Positions 61,450-64,000 of a stretch of 64,000 nt of DNA are shown piece after piece (the first letter of the stretch is position 1; the number at the start of each line of letters is the position of its first letter). The translations under genes were made by a program, and so were the position numbers. Below the pieces are notes generated by a model, which was given only the letters and a program-made list of their open reading frames with translations, ran no database searches and was not told the origin of the DNA. Origin of the DNA: DTU015 sp964641455 (GTDB lineage: Bacteria > Bacillota > Sulfobacillia > Fermentithermobacillales > Fermentithermobacillaceae); contig CAZXLH010000008.1 of the NCBI GenBank assembly GCA_964641455.1, forward strand, positions 1-64,000. The letters run 5' to 3'.

Positions 61450-62550
61450 ATGAAGCAAGTAGCCAAACTAGGTTTAATTCTGGCACTTATATGTGCTCTG
61501 TCCGGTCTTGGACTGGCGGCAGTCTACGCTAAAACCAAGCCTATAATCGAAAAACGTGCCGAGGAAGATCTTCTGAAAGCAGCAAAAGAGGTTATTCCCG
61601 GGGCTACGGCTATTGAGCTTAAAGAGCAAGATGATGTGGCTTATTGGCTAGGCAAGAGCGGCTCTGAAGTAGTGGGAGCGGCTATGCAAGTTGAATCCCA
61701 GGGGTATGGGGATGACCCTATTCAGATGATGGTAGGTGTCGATTCCAAAGGCACAATAACTAAGGTGAAGATAATTAGCTTGTCTGAAACACCTGGTATT
61801 GGCACTCGTGTTAACAGCGAAGAGTTTTTGTCTGGATTCAGCGGCAATGATAATCCTGCCGGTGTAGACGGTATTTCAGGGGCTACTGTATCTTCAGGAG
61901 CAGTTAAGGGTGGAGTAAGCCAGGCGTTTAATTTCCTCTCTTCGATTATTGCTCCCGATGGAAAAGCGGTTATAGATATTGCATCAGTTCCTGATGGAAC
62001 GTATGAAGGTTCGGGAGAGGGTATGTTTGGCCAGATACGAGTGGCGGTAGTTGTACAGGGCGGCAAGATCACTGAAGTTAAGGTACTGGAACACGGTGAG
62101 AGCGACGGAATTTCCGATCCTGCTATTTCCGGTATTCCCGAGGCTATGGTAGAGAAGCAAACAATTGACGTAGATACAGTGTCAGGAGCTACTTTTACCA
62201 GTAATGGAATAATCGAGGCTGTTAAAGATGCATTGAAGGAATTTGCCAGCAGCGAGTCAAGCGCCGGCGCAGTAGATATTTCAGAACTGGCAGATGGCAC
62301 TTATGAGGGAACCGGAGAAGGTTTAATGGGTTCCATAAAAGTATCGGTCACTATGCAAAATGGCAAAATTGCCGAAGTTAAGGTACTGGAACACAGTGAG
62401 AGCGACGGAATTTCCGATCCTGCAATTTCCGGTATTCCCAAGGCTATAGTTGAGAAACAAGAATTAGACGTTGATACGGTCTCGGGGGCGACCTTCACAA
62501 GTAACGGAATTATTGAGGCGGTGAAAAATGCCCTCCAGGGAGCAAAGTAA
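61450..62550 (+). CDS. Membrane-anchored protein with three FMN-binding domains
   Basis: 366 residues: N-terminal membrane anchor (about 5-27), an RnfG/NqrC-like FMN_bind domain (about 75-165, ending SGATVSSGAV) and two further, mutually similar FMN_bind domains (about 175-265 and 278-365, each with VDTVSGATFTSNGI). In each SGAT motif the Thr is the site where ApbE attaches FMN. The protein would carry three covalent flavins outside the membrane as an electron relay. Start ATG after GAGGAGGTAGGCTGGA. Followed directly by a two-component system. Confidence 0.88.
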   Translation: MKQVAKLGLILALICALSGLGLAAVYAKTKPIIEKRAEEDLLKAAKEVIPGATAIELKEQDDVAYWLGKSGSEVVGAAMQVESQGYGDDPIQMMVGVDSKGTITKVKIISLSETPGIGTRVNSEEFLSGFSGNDNPAGVDGISGATVSSGAVKGGVSQAFNFLSSIIAPDGKAVIDIASVPDGTYEGSGEGMFGQIRVAVVVQGGKITEVKVLEHGESDGISDPAISGIPEAMVEKQTIDVDTVSGATFTSNGIIEAVKDALKEFASSESSAGAVDISELADGTYEGTGEGLMGSIKVSVTMQNGKIAEVKVLEHSESDGISDPAISGIPKAIVEKQELDVDTVSGATFTSNGIIEAVKNALQGAK

Positions 62551-63316
62551 GAGTAAGATAAGGGTTCTCTTGTGCGATGATCATGCCCTTGTGCGAGAGG
62601 GTACCCGAAGATTATTGGAAGAAGAACCGGATATTGAAGTTGTAGGGGAAGCTTCTGACGGGTTTGAGGCCATTGAAATGGCTAAGAAGCTTTCCCCTGA
62701 TGTAATCGCTATGGATGTGTCAATGCCTCGCATGAATGGAATAGAAGCCACACGAAAGATAAAACAAAAGTTTCCCGGCATATCTATCCTTGCTTTAACG
62801 GCTTATGACGATTTTGCTTATGTTTCACGCTTAATTGAAAACGGGGCCTCCGGATACATACTCAAGAGCGTTCGTTCTGAAGCATTGATTCAGGCCATCA
62901 AAGCCACTGCGCTAGGTGAGTGTATTCTTGATTCTGATATTGCCAGTCAAGTTTTTGCCAGGATCGCCAGGCGTTCAGAATATCAACATGGACGCCAATT
63001 TGAGCCTCGAAAAGAAGTAACTGTGTCTTCTGCTGCTGAACAATCTGTTAAAGCTGACGGTTTTGAACCCACCGGCCAGGCTTCTTTGCAGCGGTTACTT
63101 ACAGAAAGAGAGGCTGCAATCCTTAAATATGCAGCCAGGGGGCTTTCCAACAAAGAGATTGCTTTTGAATTGGATGTTAGCCCGAGAACAGTTCAATCCC
63201 ATTTGAGTTCCGTATTCGACAAACTAGGGGTTACGTCTCGTACTCAGGCGGTGGTAGCAGGACTGAAGAAGGGCATTATCAAGAAAGAAGATATAGAGGT
63301 GAAACCCATTGGGTGA
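62528..63316 (+). CDS. NarL/FixJ-family response regulator
   Basis: 262 residues. Receiver domain with LLCDDHALVREG, phospho-acceptor Asp in VIAMDVSMPRMNG and ALTAYDD / YILKS; an unusually long linker (about 145-190); LuxR-type HTH at the C-terminus (LTEREAAILKYAARGLSNKEIAFELDVS-like). Its start overlaps the FMN-protein gene by 23 bases, suggesting coupled expression and perhaps redox-related control. The kinase follows at once. Confidence 0.92.
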   Translation: MPSREQSKSKIRVLLCDDHALVREGTRRLLEEEPDIEVVGEASDGFEAIEMAKKLSPDVIAMDVSMPRMNGIEATRKIKQKFPGISILALTAYDDFAYVSRLIENGASGYILKSVRSEALIQAIKATALGECILDSDIASQVFARIARRSEYQHGRQFEPRKEVTVSSAAEQSVKADGFEPTGQASLQRLLTEREAAILKYAARGLSNKEIAFELDVSPRTVQSHLSSVFDKLGVTSRTQAVVAGLKKGIIKKEDIEVKPIG

Positions 63317-64000
63317 TATGCCCGGGTGGAAAGCGGGCACCCTTCTTTTGCTTGAAATGGGCAGAATAACCCGTGGAAACCTTACACGGGACGAAGCCCT
63401 TGAAAAAATATCTCTGCTTATTTTAAATAGTTTCTCTATAGATGCAGTGGCAATCTTGCTTTATGAACTTGCTTCAAAATCGGCCTACGTAGCATCATCA
63501 GTGGGCCGTGGGAGTTTGCTTATATCGCCGGATATCACTCTGCGGTTAGACACAGGGTCCTGTTTGATGCAATCAGTCTCCAACCCGCACCGCCCAACAG
63601 TTCTAACTAAAGGCCATACAGACTCAGTTCTGGGAAAACTTGAGCATTCTTTTGCAGCCATAGTTCCTATGAGCCTGGGAGAGGAAGTAACAGGTTTTTT
63701 GATACTCGCCAAAAATGACGATGTTCCGTTCTTTGAAAATGATCCTGAGTTTGTAATGGCAATTGCCGGCCAGGCGGCCATGATAGCTTCTAAGGCCACG
63801 TTAATCGAAAATCTCAAACAATCAGAAGAACGGTACCAGATGTTAATGGAAAACGCAGGAGACCTTGTTTTTGTGCTCGACAGAGGCGGAAGATTCCTTT
63901 ATGTAAACTCTCAGAGCGTTGAGATGCTTGGGTATCTGCCGGAAGAACTGTGCGGTAAATATTTTGGTGAGTTTGTAACTCCTGAGTCATGGGCTACGAC
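63309..64000 (+). CDS. Sensor histidine kinase, GAF and PAS region (partial)
   Basis: Open to the window edge, about 230 residues visible. After a short start comes a GAF-like domain (about 20-165; AVAILLYELASKS..., FAAIVPMSLGEEVTGFLILAK...), then a PAS domain (ENAGDLVFVLDRGGRFLYVNS, LGYLPEELCGKYF). No membrane segment is visible, so it is probably a cytoplasmic sensor. TTG 63309 follows GAGGTGAAACCCA and overlaps the regulator stop; ATG 63318 is the alternative. Transmitter domains lie beyond the window. Confidence 0.8.
   Translation, partial: MGDMPGWKAGTLLLLEMGRITRGNLTRDEALEKISLLILNSFSIDAVAILLYELASKSAYVASSVGRGSLLISPDITLRLDTGSCLMQSVSNPHRPTVLTKGHTDSVLGKLEHSFAAIVPMSLGEEVTGFLILAKNDDVPFFENDPEFVMAIAGQAAMIASKATLIENLKQSEERYQMLMENAGDLVFVLDRGGRFLYVNSQSVEMLGYLPEELCGKYFGEFVTPESWAT

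Noticed and set aside
63319..63350. TGCCCG/CGGGCA hairpin followed by CTTCTTTT as a terminator before the kinase
   Set aside because: It lies inside the coding start of a gene coupled to the response regulator; the stem is short and premature termination would be odd, though attenuation cannot be excluded.

Overview
The window looks like draft-genome sequence from an anaerobic, Gram-positive-type bacterium of the Firmicutes, most likely a hydrogen-metabolising member of the Clostridia or a relative. The evidence is AGGAGG-type ribosome binding sites with many GTG and TTG starts, a group A [FeFe] hydrogenase beside a GltD-like NAD(P)H oxidoreductase, FolD next to FchA, FMN-binding and ApbE flavinylation proteins, YkvI, YmaF, TIGR04086 and YtrA-type families, and no outer-membrane genes. 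A run of exactly 100 N at 37603-37702 is a scaffold gap, so order across it is inferred by the assembler.

Layout. 1-860: no intact gene; a terminator and the 3' half of a tRNA-Pro(GGG), possibly an integration scar. 862-2998 (minus): YtrA-type regulator with an ABC exporter whose ATPase gene carries an apparent one-base frameshift. 3429-4547: ApbE lipoprotein. 4936-11302: a four-gene membrane-protein cassette (DUF6754 type) present twice in tandem with a 3.38 kb period, each copy closed by its own terminator; this is the least understood system here. 11377-15201: a class V aminotransferase and two CNNM/CBS transporters. 15593-19215: hydrogenase operon. 19658-21677: YchF-like ATPase and a metallo-beta-lactamase-fold hydrolase. 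21674-28288 (minus): an overlapping five-gene operon combining an FtsX/LolD-type ABC system with a GlmL-like ASKHA ATPase and a biotinyl/lipoyl-like protein. 28581-40996: housekeeping and orphan genes (SpeH, Ndk, DUF72, DUF401, a DinG relative with a ruined helicase core, a peptidoglycan/NodB protein, FolD, FchA, small Zn-ribbon proteins).

41125-52559 is a coherent nucleoside-salvage operon under a LacI-family repressor with an 18-bp palindromic operator in the promoter: repressor, ribokinase, nucleoside hydrolase, BMP-type nucleoside ABC importer (four genes), second nucleoside hydrolase, MTA/SAH-deaminase-like amidohydrolase and methionine gamma-lyase. Imported purine nucleosides would be cleaved, the ribose phosphorylated, and thio-nucleosides and methionine broken down.

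52560-54690 is a decayed, repeat-rich stretch with 26-bp and 105-bp tandem repeats and a frameshifted gene remnant. 54690-61284 holds lactate dehydrogenase with an odd repeat-built tail, a glycosyltransferase, a PrcB/Gmad2 lipoprotein, YkvI, a PHP phosphoesterase and a kinase-like protein. The window ends with a triple FMN-binding membrane protein followed by a NarL-type response regulator and the start of its GAF/PAS sensor kinase.
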